Shown: positions 1 through 6,053, counted from the stretch's first letter. The stretch is DNA of 11,717 nucleotides from an uncultured Lachnospiraceae bacterium (GCA_947176785.1 CAMWSA010000077.1:1-11717); one strand, 5' to 3'. Numbers and translations are program-made. Notes: generated from the sequence alone by a model not told the origin.

Positions 1-1
1 T

Positions 2-35
2 GTCTCGTGGGCTCGGAGAGGTGTATAAGAGCCAG
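2..35 (+). other. Nextera transposase adapter remnant (non-genomic)
   Basis: These 34 bases match the Illumina Nextera read-2 transposase adapter, including the 19-bp Tn5 mosaic end, at 32 of 34 positions. The differences are at 20 (G for T) and 32 (C for A). The adapter sequence is known; the match was made by eye. It is at the very edge of the window, as expected for untrimmed adapter carried into an assembly. Genomic sequence probably begins at about 36, so anything read across this junction is artificial. Confidence 0.93.
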
Positions 36-37
36 CT

Positions 38-1228
38 CCTTCACCTACCCCCTTCCCCGGATATGATATCTCGCTGATGATGGTGGGGGACAACCTGATG
101 CATATGGGCATTGTATACAGTGGGAAACAGCAGGATGGCCGTTACGACTACCGTGTGCTGTATGAGGATATCTCCGAACAGCTTCAGGCGGCGGATATTA
201 AGATCATCAACCAGGAGACCATTCTGGGCGGCAATGACCTGGGCTTTTCCGGCTATCCCAATTTCAACTCTCCCACGGAGGTGGGAGACGCCATAGCCGC
301 CGCTGATTTTAATGTGGTGCTTCATGCCTCCAATCATGCGGCGGATCAAAAACTCCAGGGGCTGGAATACTGTGCCGCATTCTGGCGGGAACGACACCCG
401 GAGGTAATGATGTTAGGCATACAGGAGGCAGAGGGGCCAAACACGCCGCGCACAGGCTCCGCCCATGCCTATGGGGACAGAACCGCCGACTGGCAGACCG
501 ATGAACGGGGCATCGGCTATATGACCGTCAAAGGCATTACTTTCGCCATCCTGAATTATACATACGGCCCCAATATGGAGGTGATCCCCTCCTCCATCAG
601 AGGCCACCTGAATATCCTCTGCAGCTATAACCAGCAGAATGGCCAGTTGGACTTCACCACCTTGAATCCCCAGGTGCTGGAGGATATTGCCGCCGCCCGG
701 GAACAGGCGGATGTGGTAGTGGTCTGCCCTCACTGGGGAACGGAGTACTCCACCAAGCCTTCAAGCTACCAGGAAAGGTTTGCCCTGCAGATGGCGGAGG
801 CCGGGGCGGATGTCATCATTGGCACACATCCCCATGTGGTACAGCCGGTGGAATGGCTTCAGGCTGAAAACGGTAACCGCGCCCTGTGCTTTTATTCTCT
901 GGGCAATTATGTGTCCACCCAAAAGGAAGGGATCTGTATGCTGGAGGCCATGGCCTGGGTCACTTTCCATGTGGATGAGTACGGGGTCTCCATCGCAGAG
1001 CGCCGGAGCGGTGCCATCCCGTTGGTATGCCAGTATACCAGCGGTCCAGTGCGTTTTGAGGGAGTCTACCTGCTGCAGGACTACACGCAGGAACAGGCCG
1101 CTCAGCATGGCATCCGCTCCTACGGCGGCGTAACCTTAAGCCTGGATGACCTGTTGAAATGGTCCGCAGAAATATTTAACGATGGTACCTCTGAAGGCAG
1201 CACCCTGGACTGGCCTCTCAGTCAATAA
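38..1228 (+). CDS. CapA family protein, 5'-truncated (PGA_cap metallophosphatase fold)
   Basis: This is the C-terminal part of a CapA/PgsA-type protein. The family has a calcineurin-like metallophosphoesterase fold and is named for poly-gamma-glutamate capsule synthesis, but its members in Clostridia are mostly of unknown substrate and are usually secreted or membrane anchored. Counting from the ATG at 77, the family motifs appear in order: GDNLMH at 4-9, NQE at 45-47, SNH at 85-87, HWGTEY at 219-224, GTHPHVVQPVEW at 249-260 and YSLGNY at 273-278. The frame is open upstream of ATG 77 to the adapter junction. It encodes a Pro-rich linker (PSPTPFPGYDISL) that runs directly into the first beta strand, so ATG 77 is internal and the signal or anchor region is lost off the contig edge. 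The stop (TAA 1226-1228) overlaps the tail of the convergent NlpC/P60 gene. Family assignment is secure; biological role is not. Confidence 0.9.
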   Translation, partial: PSPTPFPGYDISLMMVGDNLMHMGIVYSGKQQDGRYDYRVLYEDISEQLQAADIKIINQETILGGNDLGFSGYPNFNSPTEVGDAIAAADFNVVLHASNHAADQKLQGLEYCAAFWRERHPEVMMLGIQEAEGPNTPRTGSAHAYGDRTADWQTDERGIGYMTVKGITFAILNYTYGPNMEVIPSSIRGHLNILCSYNQQNGQLDFTTLNPQVLEDIAAAREQADVVVVCPHWGTEYSTKPSSYQERFALQMAEAGADVIIGTHPHVVQPVEWLQAENGNRALCFYSLGNYVSTQKEGICMLEAMAWVTFHVDEYGVSIAERRSGAIPLVCQYTSGPVRFEGVYLLQDYTQEQAAQHGIRSYGGVTLSLDDLLKWSAEIFNDGTSEGSTLDWPLSQ

Positions 1229-2600
1229 TGCTCTTGACACCCAGAATGTTGTCATAGCCGGCATCATAGATCACCACGCCCTTGCGGGAATTAGCCGCAT
1301 GGATGATCTGCCCGTCCCCGATATACATGCCCACATGGGTACATTTACTTTTTCCATAGCAGATGATGTCCCCCGGCTGGATCTCGCTGTAGTCGATGCT
1401 CCTTCCGTCCGAACTGTACTGGCCGGAGGGAGTTCTGCTGATGGAATACCCGAAATCCGCATAGATATAGCAGGTAAAACCGGAGCAGTCCGTGCCTCCC
1501 GCCAGGCTTCTGCCGCCGTGTACATAGGGATAACCCAGATACAACATAGCGTAGTCCACAATGGAACGGCGCAGTTCCTCGTTGGAGGTGTAGATAGCGG
1601 AGGGCGGGGTCAGTGGTGTGACTACAGTATTCTCAGGCGTGGCCTGCTCCTGGGCTGCCATCCGCCGGGCTAATTCCCGCTGTGCCTCCCGCTCTGCCCG
1701 CTCCTCCTCTATGGATTTGGCATAGATAAATTCCTCCGAGACCGTCACATACTCGGCGGCCACATAACCGGTCTGCGCCTCTGTATACTGTACCAGCAGC
1801 CACTCTTCCTGCTGCTCCAATATTTTTACCTTTTCCCCCTGGCTGATATAGCCGATGCGCTTGGAATCCGTGCCTGGCTCCTGTCTCACATTCAGCCTGT
1901 TCGCATTCACAGTGGCATAGCGGGTTACATAGTCATCCACCGCCTCCACCGCCGCATCTCCATAGAGAAAGTATTCTGATTTGATATATCCTTCCACGCT
2001 GCCGGACACCACCTGGAACCAGTCCTGTTCTTCTCCGGCCACGGCCAGAATCTGGGCCACGGCCCCGTTGTAGATCTTGCCCAGAACTTCGCTGTCCGTG
2101 TTGGGTTCCCGGCGTACATTCACATAGTTATTTACCTGGGCGATGGCAAGATTGGCATATTCGCTCTCCGTCCCGTCGGTCTCTTCCCCCGCCGACTCGG
2201 CTTCCGCAGTGGCAGCCTCCCCTGTGGCCGGTTCTGAAGTGGCCTCCTCCTTGGCATCCGGCTGGGCGTTGTCAGGCTCTTCCGTATCCGGCTCCGCATT
2301 GCCAGGCCCTTCCGTATCCGGCTCTGCATTGTCAGGCTCTTCCGTATCCGGCTCCGCATTGTCGGGCTCTTCCGTATCCGGCTCCGCATTGTCGGGCTCC
2401 TCCGTATCCGGCTCCGCATCCGCCGACGATTCCAGGTTTTCTAATAAAATGGGCTGCGACTGTTCTCCGGCATAAGACGGCCCCCCAGACTCCGTCCTCC
2501 CCATGGCCGATGCCGTGGACGGCAGATCCATCGCTGCCTGCTGAAATACAAACGCTGTCAGTACCCCTACCAGCAATATACTGATCACTCTCTTTTTCAT
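1218..2600 (-). CDS. Secreted SH3b-SH3b-NlpC/P60 peptidoglycan endopeptidase
   Basis: A 460-residue exported cell-wall hydrolase. NlpC/P60 enzymes are papain-like cysteine peptidases that cut stem-peptide bonds in peptidoglycan, and bacterial SH3 domains usually bind the wall. The N-terminus has a signal peptide (KKR then a hydrophobic run at about 5-19). Residues 62-112 are an acidic Pro-rich linker of 10-residue repeats (EPDTEEPDNA), continuing as an Ala/Glu/Thr-rich spacer to about 145. Two SH3b modules follow at about 152-212 and 229-288, each with a NVR or LNVRQEPG strand. A charged helical stretch is at 293-318, and the catalytic domain is at about 342-460. The catalytic triad is visible as Cys372 (GGTDCSGF), His422 (THVGMYIG) and His434 (IIHAAN). 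Length and domain order are normal for Clostridia. The ATG is preceded by AAAGAGG 11 bases upstream. The stop overlaps the convergent CapA tail by 11 bp. Confidence 0.95.
   Translation of the reverse strand: MKKRVISILLVGVLTAFVFQQAAMDLPSTASAMGRTESGGPSYAGEQSQPILLENLESSADAEPDTEEPDNAEPDTEEPDNAEPDTEEPDNAEPDTEGPGNAEPDTEEPDNAQPDAKEEATSEPATGEAATAEAESAGEETDGTESEYANLAIAQVNNYVNVRREPNTDSEVLGKIYNGAVAQILAVAGEEQDWFQVVSGSVEGYIKSEYFLYGDAAVEAVDDYVTRYATVNANRLNVRQEPGTDSKRIGYISQGEKVKILEQQEEWLLVQYTEAQTGYVAAEYVTVSEEFIYAKSIEEERAEREAQRELARRMAAQEQATPENTVVTPLTPPSAIYTSNEELRRSIVDYAMLYLGYPYVHGGRSLAGGTDCSGFTCYIYADFGYSISRTPSGQYSSDGRSIDYSEIQPGDIICYGKSKCTHVGMYIGDGQIIHAANSRKGVVIYDAGYDNILGVKSIID
2266..2419 (-). repeat. 30-bp tandem repeats encoding an EPDTEEPDNA linker
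   Basis: Four complete 30-bp units begin at 2281, 2311, 2341 and 2371, with a 19-bp partial unit at 2401-2419 and a 15-bp partial copy at 2266-2280. Units differ at only a few positions, and the 30-bp period keeps the NlpC/P60 gene in frame. They encode five near-identical acidic decapeptides between the signal peptide and the SH3b domains. No unique spacers separate the units, so this is not a CRISPR array. Copy number could vary by slippage and could also be miscounted by short-read assembly. Confidence 0.95.
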
Positions 2601-2669
2601 ACAGTGTCATACCTCTTTCCCATACATTCATGCGTACTTTGCAGTCTCTTTTCTACAGTACCGGCTCTC

Positions 2670-2698
2670 AGTATAACACATTTTGTAATATTTCCCAA
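2670..2698 (-). promoter_or_regulatory. Sigma-A type promoter for the NlpC/P60 gene
   Basis: Read on the minus strand: -35 TTGGGA (2698-2693), a 17-bp spacer, and -10 TATACT (2675-2670) preceded by TGT, an extended -10. The predicted transcription start near 2663 leaves a leader of about 60 nt. The flanking DNA is very AT-rich, which fits a strong vegetative promoter. Called by eye against the housekeeping consensus. Confidence 0.65.
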
Positions 2699-2824
2699 TA
2701 GTTTCTTAAAAACTTTTTAATATTTTTTTAACAACTCCGGCGCACTGTTCCCATGAGTATCCTGGAGAATATTTCCTTTCCTCCGGTCCTGTGGCGGGCT
2801 GTTTTAATGCTGCTTTTTCCCCAT

Positions 2825-2877
2825 AAAAATACCTCCAAAGTAGATTTTGGTTTTTTGCCTTGTCTACTATAGAGGTA
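2825..2877 (-). terminator. Intrinsic terminator downstream of the Rpn-like gene
   Basis: On the minus strand, a 15-nt arm (2877-2863) pairs with 2844-2830, with two mismatches (TACCTCTATAGTAGA with TCTACTTTGGAGGTA), around an 18-nt loop. A run of five T follows (2829-2825). It lies about 70 bp after the nuclease stop codon and upstream of the NlpC/P60 promoter, so it would separate the two minus-strand genes. The stem is low in GC for a terminator, hence moderate confidence. Confidence 0.6.
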
Positions 2878-2943
2878 TCATATCATAAGTTTCATGATGC
2901 TCTTTCAAAATACTCTCAAAATATCCTACTGGCAGCCGGCTCC

Positions 2944-3159
2944 CTACGCATTCACCAGCAGCCCTTTTTCGGCTTCAGCATATTCTTCTTCCGTATATCC
3001 ATATAATATAATTTGTTCTTTTGCGGCACCGGCCTTAATCATTCTTCTGACAGCCTCCAGCCTCTCTTTTTCTATGCCTTTTTCTATGCCCTTTTCTATG
3101 CCCTTTTCTATGCCTTTTTCAAAACCTCTTTCTTCAATTGCCAGTGACAAATTACACAT
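2944..3159 (-). CDS. Candidate intragenic small protein from the Rpn-like gene (C-terminal 71 residues)
   Basis: Inside the nuclease gene, an in-frame ATG (Met257, at 3159-3157) is preceded by GGAAGGGAGG (3178-3169) with 9 nt between GGAGG and ATG, a ribosome binding site as good as that of the full gene. Initiation here would make a 71-residue protein with the GIEK repeats and helical tail but none of the nuclease core. In E. coli rpn genes, internal initiation yields a small C-terminal protein that inhibits the toxic full-length nuclease. This gene is in a related but different Pfam family, so the parallel is inference. Expression is not shown by sequence alone; the SD could also be chance from Glu-Gly-Arg codons. 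Confidence 0.4.
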   Translation of the reverse strand: MCNLSLAIEERGFEKGIEKGIEKGIEKGIEKERLEAVRRMIKAGAAKEQIILYGYTEEEYAEAEKGLLVNA

Positions 3160-3927
3160 AGTTTGTATCCTCCCTTCCAGTTCGGTTGTCATTATCATCC
3201 CATACTTAGATGCGAGAATGCGTTTCTTTTCACTCACCTCCATCTGAGACAGTAGCTTTTCCAACATAGAGATCAGTACGTTTTGGGATTCATTCATATC
3301 CTCCCCGGTTCGCACCCTGATAATAATTCCTCTCATTAAATCCATGTTGTATGGATTTGTTTTAGTTCCAAAGACTGCCTTCCTGTCAAGATTGATTTCC
3401 TCGATAGAGTCACCATCCTCTCTGCCGTCCAGACAAATCCAGATGCTCCGTACCCGTTTCAGACTGTCATAGTCACTGTGATAGAATTCAGTCTGCTTCT
3501 GTGCAGAAATCATCCTTGCCAGATAAAAAATGATTCTGTTCTCCAGGTGATACCCCAGCTTATCCGGATCAGAGGATCTCTGCGCCTCCACATTGATTAA
3601 AAACTTCATCTCTGTTTTCCTATGGTATGCTGTAAAGCGGATATCATAGAATATTTTTCCCTCTCCCGGGATATTGTCCTCCGTATTAGACTCCGTTATG
3701 CGTCCCATATTCGACAAGCCTGCATCCACTGGTTTTGTCCCAACTTCAATGTCATTGCCGATACTGGCCATGATTTCTTCCAGCGCCGTATTCTGAAACT
3801 CCCTGACGGCGTATTTTAGTATCCTCGCAAGCACCTGTTTGTCTGCCAACAAGAACTTAATATTGGCATCATAGGAAGAAACATAGTTTGTTGCCTCAAC
3901 CGCTTGCGCTATGTTAGTCTCTGCCAT
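2944..3927 (-). CDS. Rpn-like PD-(D/E)XK nuclease (PDDEXK_2 family)
   Basis: A 327-residue protein of the Rpn/PDDEXK_2 group, often labelled 'putative transposase'. E. coli relatives are DNA endonucleases that raise recombination and take part in phage defence. Visible core: Asp95 in FYDIRF, Glu114-Ala-Gln116 in INVEAQ (the ExQ variant), then Arg131, Tyr135 and Arg138 in the helix typical of the family. Residues 269-287 are four GIEK repeats, followed by a conserved helical tail (IKAG...TEEEYAEAEKG). The ATG at 3927 is chosen over the in-frame ATG at 4002: it has AAGGAGGAGAGG directly upstream, whereas ATG 4002 has no ribosome binding site and lies before the predicted transcription start. 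The gene is divergent from the BlaI-like repressor. There are no terminal inverted repeats or other mobile-element parts, so 'transposase' is probably a misnomer. Confidence 0.88.
   Translation of the reverse strand: MAETNIAQAVEATNYVSSYDANIKFLLADKQVLARILKYAVREFQNTALEEIMASIGNDIEVGTKPVDAGLSNMGRITESNTEDNIPGEGKIFYDIRFTAYHRKTEMKFLINVEAQRSSDPDKLGYHLENRIIFYLARMISAQKQTEFYHSDYDSLKRVRSIWICLDGREDGDSIEEINLDRKAVFGTKTNPYNMDLMRGIIIRVRTGEDMNESQNVLISMLEKLLSQMEVSEKKRILASKYGMIMTTELEGRIQTMCNLSLAIEERGFEKGIEKGIEKGIEKGIEKERLEAVRRMIKAGAAKEQIILYGYTEEEYAEAEKGLLVNA
3071..3118 (-). repeat. 12-bp tandem repeats encoding GIEK units
   Basis: Four 12-bp units (plus strand TCTATGCCYTTT form) begin at 3071, 3083, 3095 and 3107, differing only at one T/C position. 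They encode IEKG repeats in the nuclease C-terminal region; diverged flanking units (FEKG, IEKE) extend the pattern. The period keeps the frame, so unit gain or loss would change linker length without inactivating the gene. Such repeats are a hallmark of this nuclease family. Confidence 0.92.
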
Positions 3928-4002
3928 CCTCTCCTCCTTCCCTGCGTCTTCCACAGCTGCAGGGCTTTCCAAACAACGGAAAATTCCTGTTGCTTTATCC
4001 AT

Positions 4003-4031
4003 ATTATACTTTATATGCCCAACAATATCAA
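4003..4031 (-). promoter_or_regulatory. Promoter of the Rpn-like gene
   Basis: On the minus strand: TTGATA (4031-4026), a 17-bp spacer, and a perfect TATAAT (4008-4003). Predicted transcription starts near 3996, a few bases downstream of the upstream in-frame ATG (4002), so that codon would not be in the mRNA. The leader to the ATG at 3927 would be about 69 nt. This is the best housekeeping-type promoter in the window. Confidence 0.75.
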
Positions 4032-4091
4032 TGGTTTATCAGCCCCCACCCCCTAAATACAGGTTCATGCTATAAGCCCAAGAAAATGGAC

Positions 4092-4120
4092 TTGTGAAAA
4101 AGCCGTTTATGTATTATATT
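4092..4120 (+). promoter_or_regulatory. Promoter of the BlaI-like gene
   Basis: TTGTGA (4092-4097), a 17-bp spacer, then TATATT (4115-4120). The start point would be near 4127, immediately before the TACA-AA-TGTA box and about 33 nt ahead of the ATG. Its -35 lies about 60 bp from that of the divergent nuclease promoter, so a regulator bound here could affect both. Confidence 0.55.
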
Positions 4121-4131
4121 GGTCATAGGAA

Positions 4132-4141
4132 TACAAATGTA
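4132..4141. promoter_or_regulatory. Candidate operator of the BlaI/CopY-type repressor
   Basis: TACAAATGTA matches the TACAnnTGTA core recognised by CopY repressors and resembles the TACA/TGTA arms of BlaI/MecI operators. It lies between the predicted transcription start and the ribosome binding site (AAAGGAG) of the BlaI-like gene, a position suited to autorepression. A ten-base motif can occur by chance; family and position together make it credible. A weaker half-matching copy (TACAGGTTCA) begins at 4059. Confidence 0.5.
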
Positions 4142-4159
4142 ATGTAAAGGAGAATTTCA

Positions 4160-4555
4160 ATGAGAATAAATCAAAGAGAACTGGAAGTTTTAAAGATACT
4201 GTATTCTTCGGACCAGGCTTTGACCTCCTCCCAGATCGTTAATGCCGGAGATGGTATGTCTCAGAGTACTGTTCAGGCAGTAATCCGCAAGCTGATGGCT
4301 GCCGACCTGATAGAAGTAAAGGGGATAACGCATAGTGGCAATGTACTAAGCAGGACATTTGGGGTTACGGAGAGATCAAGGGAAGTGCTGAACCAGCGAT
4401 TTCTTGAATACTTGAGAGCCTATAAAAACGTTATTGGCCTGCGAGCAGTAGTTGGGGGCATGCTTGAGATGGAAGAGGATGAAACTAAAAAGGGAGAGTA
4501 CATCAAAGTGCTTCAGAAGCTTCTTGCTGAATTAAAAGATCAGGAAAAGAAGTAG
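4160..4555 (+). CDS. BlaI/MecI/CopY family winged-helix repressor
   Basis: A 131-residue DNA-binding protein. The N-terminal winged helix is clear: RELEVLKILY (6-15), LTSSQI (21-26), the recognition helix SQSTVQAVIRKLMAADLIEV (34-53) and a wing around SGNVLSRTFGV (59-69). The C-terminal half is helical and charged and should form the dimer. The helix-wing layout matches the BlaI/MecI group. There is no cysteine, so CopY-like copper sensing through a CxC motif is excluded, and no adjacent BlaR/MecR-type sensor protease is present to cleave it; its signal is unknown. The start is supported by AAAGGAG 8 nt upstream. Likely autoregulated through the box at 4132-4141, and possibly acting on the divergent nuclease promoter. 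Confidence 0.85.
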   Translation: MRINQRELEVLKILYSSDQALTSSQIVNAGDGMSQSTVQAVIRKLMAADLIEVKGITHSGNVLSRTFGVTERSREVLNQRFLEYLRAYKNVIGLRAVVGGMLEMEEDETKKGEYIKVLQKLLAELKDQEKK

Positions 4556-4657
4556 CCTGACTTTGCCGAAGCTGTTGCCGCCTTATACATAGTTGCCGTT
4601 ACCTTCTGCGGTTCTGCTGCCCGGCACTTAGACATTAAGCTCTGTCTGTGTATTCTG

Positions 4658-4740
4658 GCGGGCGGGAATGGGTATTGTCACTGTGGGTGTCATCCGTCTG
4701 CACCCATAATGGATATACCCTTTCTGGCCGCCCGCTTTTT
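4658..4740 (+). terminator. Branched intrinsic terminator after the BlaI-like gene
   Basis: GCGGGCGG (4658-4665) pairs with CCGCCCGC (4728-4735) and is followed at once by five T (4736-4740), with a second T-run at 4746-4751. Inside, GGGTAT (4670-4675) pairs with ATACCC (4715-4720) and GGGTG with CACCC, giving a long multi-part stem. It begins about 100 nt after the repressor stop. The stem is longer than usual for a terminator, but the GC-rich base and U-tract are typical. Confidence 0.65.
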
Positions 4741-4792
4741 GTCGCTTTTTTCCATGCCGCAGAGGATCGTCTTGGCTTACTCTTATCACTTT

Positions 4793-5776
4793 TTACAGGG
4801 CGCTGTCGATCAAATCCTGATAGAACACCGCATAATCCGTTCTGTTTTCCTTGATAAACTGAATGGCGGAGGAGGGATGGCAGTTCAGGGTGCCGGTCAG
4901 CAGATAGGGGATGTCATAGCCCCACACGTTGCCCTCCTCTTTCAGTTTGCCGATATGTTTTTCAATAAAGTTCATAATCGCGATCTTGTTGTATCTGGGA
5001 TTGCGCAGAAAACTCAGCAGCAGTTCCATATAGCAGTTGCCCGCGCCCCTGCCCATGCCGCTGACCGTGGCGTCCAGATAACTTGCCCCTCTGGACAGGC
5101 TTTCAATGGTGTTGGCAAAAGCCAGCTGCTGGTTATTGTGGGCATGCATCCCCACTTTCTTGCCATATTTAGCCGCCACGTCCAGATACTTGCCCGTCAG
5201 CCGCTCCACCTGCTCCGGGTAGAAAGCGCCGAAGCTGTCCACCAGATAGATCACATCCACACTGCTCTGGGCCAGCAACTCCAAACCGCTATCCAGATCC
5301 ACATCGCTGACCTTGGACACCGCCATGATATTCACCGTGGTCTCATAGCCCTTCTTCTTGGCATCCTCCAGCATCTCTATGGCCGCAGGGATCGTGTTGA
5401 TGTAGGTAGCCACCCGCACCAGGTCAATTACGCTGTCCTTGCGGTTTAAAATATCTTTCTTATAATCTGTCCTGCCCACATCCGCCATGACGGAGATCTT
5501 CATATCCGTCTTATTGTCCCCCACAATATCCCGGATATCCTTCTCATCACAAAACTTCCATTTGCCGAACTCCTCCTTCTTGAAAATCTCCCTGGAAGCC
5601 TTGTAGCCAAACTCCATATAGTCCACTCCGGCCTTGATGTTGGCCAGGTACAAATCTTTCACGAACGCATCCGAAAAGCGGAAATTATTCACCAGGCCGC
5701 CGTCTCGTAACGTACAATCCACTACCTTGATATCCGGACGGAAGGATACCAGGCTGCCCTGTCTCTCTCTGCTCAT
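4793..5776 (-). CDS. DRE-TIM (HMGL-like) aldolase family protein
   Basis: A 327-residue TIM-barrel protein of the HMG-CoA lyase/4-hydroxy-2-oxovalerate aldolase superfamily, whose members make or break C-C bonds next to a keto group using a divalent metal. The first strand carries the signature DCTLRDGG (20-27), with the Arg-Asp pair that binds the enolate and metal. The metal ligands HAHNN are at 211-215, and the conserved glycine loop GMGRGAGN is at 240-247. It lacks the C-terminal regulatory domain of isopropylmalate or homocitrate synthases and is shorter than DmpG-type aldolases, so it fits the loosely annotated 'aldolase catalytic domain-containing' group; substrate cannot be assigned. 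The ATG at 5776 is chosen because AAAGGGAG precedes it by about 10 nt and the barrel begins about 15 residues later. The frame stays open upstream to a TTG at 5965, but that stretch looks like leader. It stands alone, downstream of tRNA-Val on the same strand. Confidence 0.85.
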   Translation of the reverse strand: MSRERQGSLVSFRPDIKVVDCTLRDGGLVNNFRFSDAFVKDLYLANIKAGVDYMEFGYKASREIFKKEEFGKWKFCDEKDIRDIVGDNKTDMKISVMADVGRTDYKKDILNRKDSVIDLVRVATYINTIPAAIEMLEDAKKKGYETTVNIMAVSKVSDVDLDSGLELLAQSSVDVIYLVDSFGAFYPEQVERLTGKYLDVAAKYGKKVGMHAHNNQQLAFANTIESLSRGASYLDATVSGMGRGAGNCYMELLLSFLRNPRYNKIAIMNFIEKHIGKLKEEGNVWGYDIPYLLTGTLNCHPSSAIQFIKENRTDYAVFYQDLIDSAL

Positions 5777-5809
5777 GCTTAAACTACTCCCTTTCTGACT
5801 CAGAATTCC

Positions 5810-5900
5810 GCATGTCCCCGCAAGCACACGAAGCCGGTACTCCTCATCCGGCCAGTTTATTGCATCCAAATATTGATCTGTGTGTTTTCCGGGGACATGC
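5810..5900 (-). promoter_or_regulatory. Candidate structured leader of the aldolase gene
   Basis: An 11-bp perfect inverted repeat, GCATGTCCCCG (minus strand 5900-5890) with CGGGGACATGC (5820-5810), encloses 69 nt. Inside, CACAC (5884-5880) pairs with GTGTG (5829-5825), extending the stem across a small internal loop, and GCCGG (5852-5848, 5837-5833) forms an inner hairpin. The structure ends about 33 nt before the aldolase ATG, a position typical of cis-acting RNA. I do not recognise it as a known riboswitch. The same DNA is an open reading frame in phase with the aldolase, so a coding explanation remains possible. Confidence 0.35.
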
Positions 5901-6053
5901 TGCTTTAATTTGCCATTGGCTTTGCAGGCTATATTCAGTACTGCATACTCCCTGCCTGTACACAAGGCCGGTGAGCCTTGCTTCTTGCAAATTGCATTTC
6001 ACCGGCTTATAGTTTCGCGCTTTAAACCGGTAAATTATCAGGTGGTAAAAAAA

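Noticed and set aside
2266..2419. 30-bp direct repeats as a CRISPR array
   Set aside because: Units are contiguous with no spacers, and they translate in frame inside a clear gene.
2143..2475. Plus-strand open frame with Ser-Gly-Ser-Ala repeats
   Set aside because: It is the complement of the acidic linker repeat in the NlpC/P60 gene; the periodicity is inherited from that gene.
2944..4002. Mobile element around the 'transposase-like' nuclease
   Set aside because: No terminal inverted repeats, target duplications or other transposition genes are visible. The family is better described as Rpn-type nuclease.
4709..5449. 246-codon plus-strand open frame opposite the aldolase
   Set aside because: Antisense shadow of the conserved barrel gene, and it begins inside the terminator of the BlaI-like gene.
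5967..6006. 8-bp inverted repeat GCCGGTGA/TCACCGGC between the tRNA and the aldolase leader, with a nested CAAGGC/GCCTTG hairpin
   Set aside because: It has no U-tract on either strand and no clear role. It may be chance structure in the tRNA-aldolase spacer.
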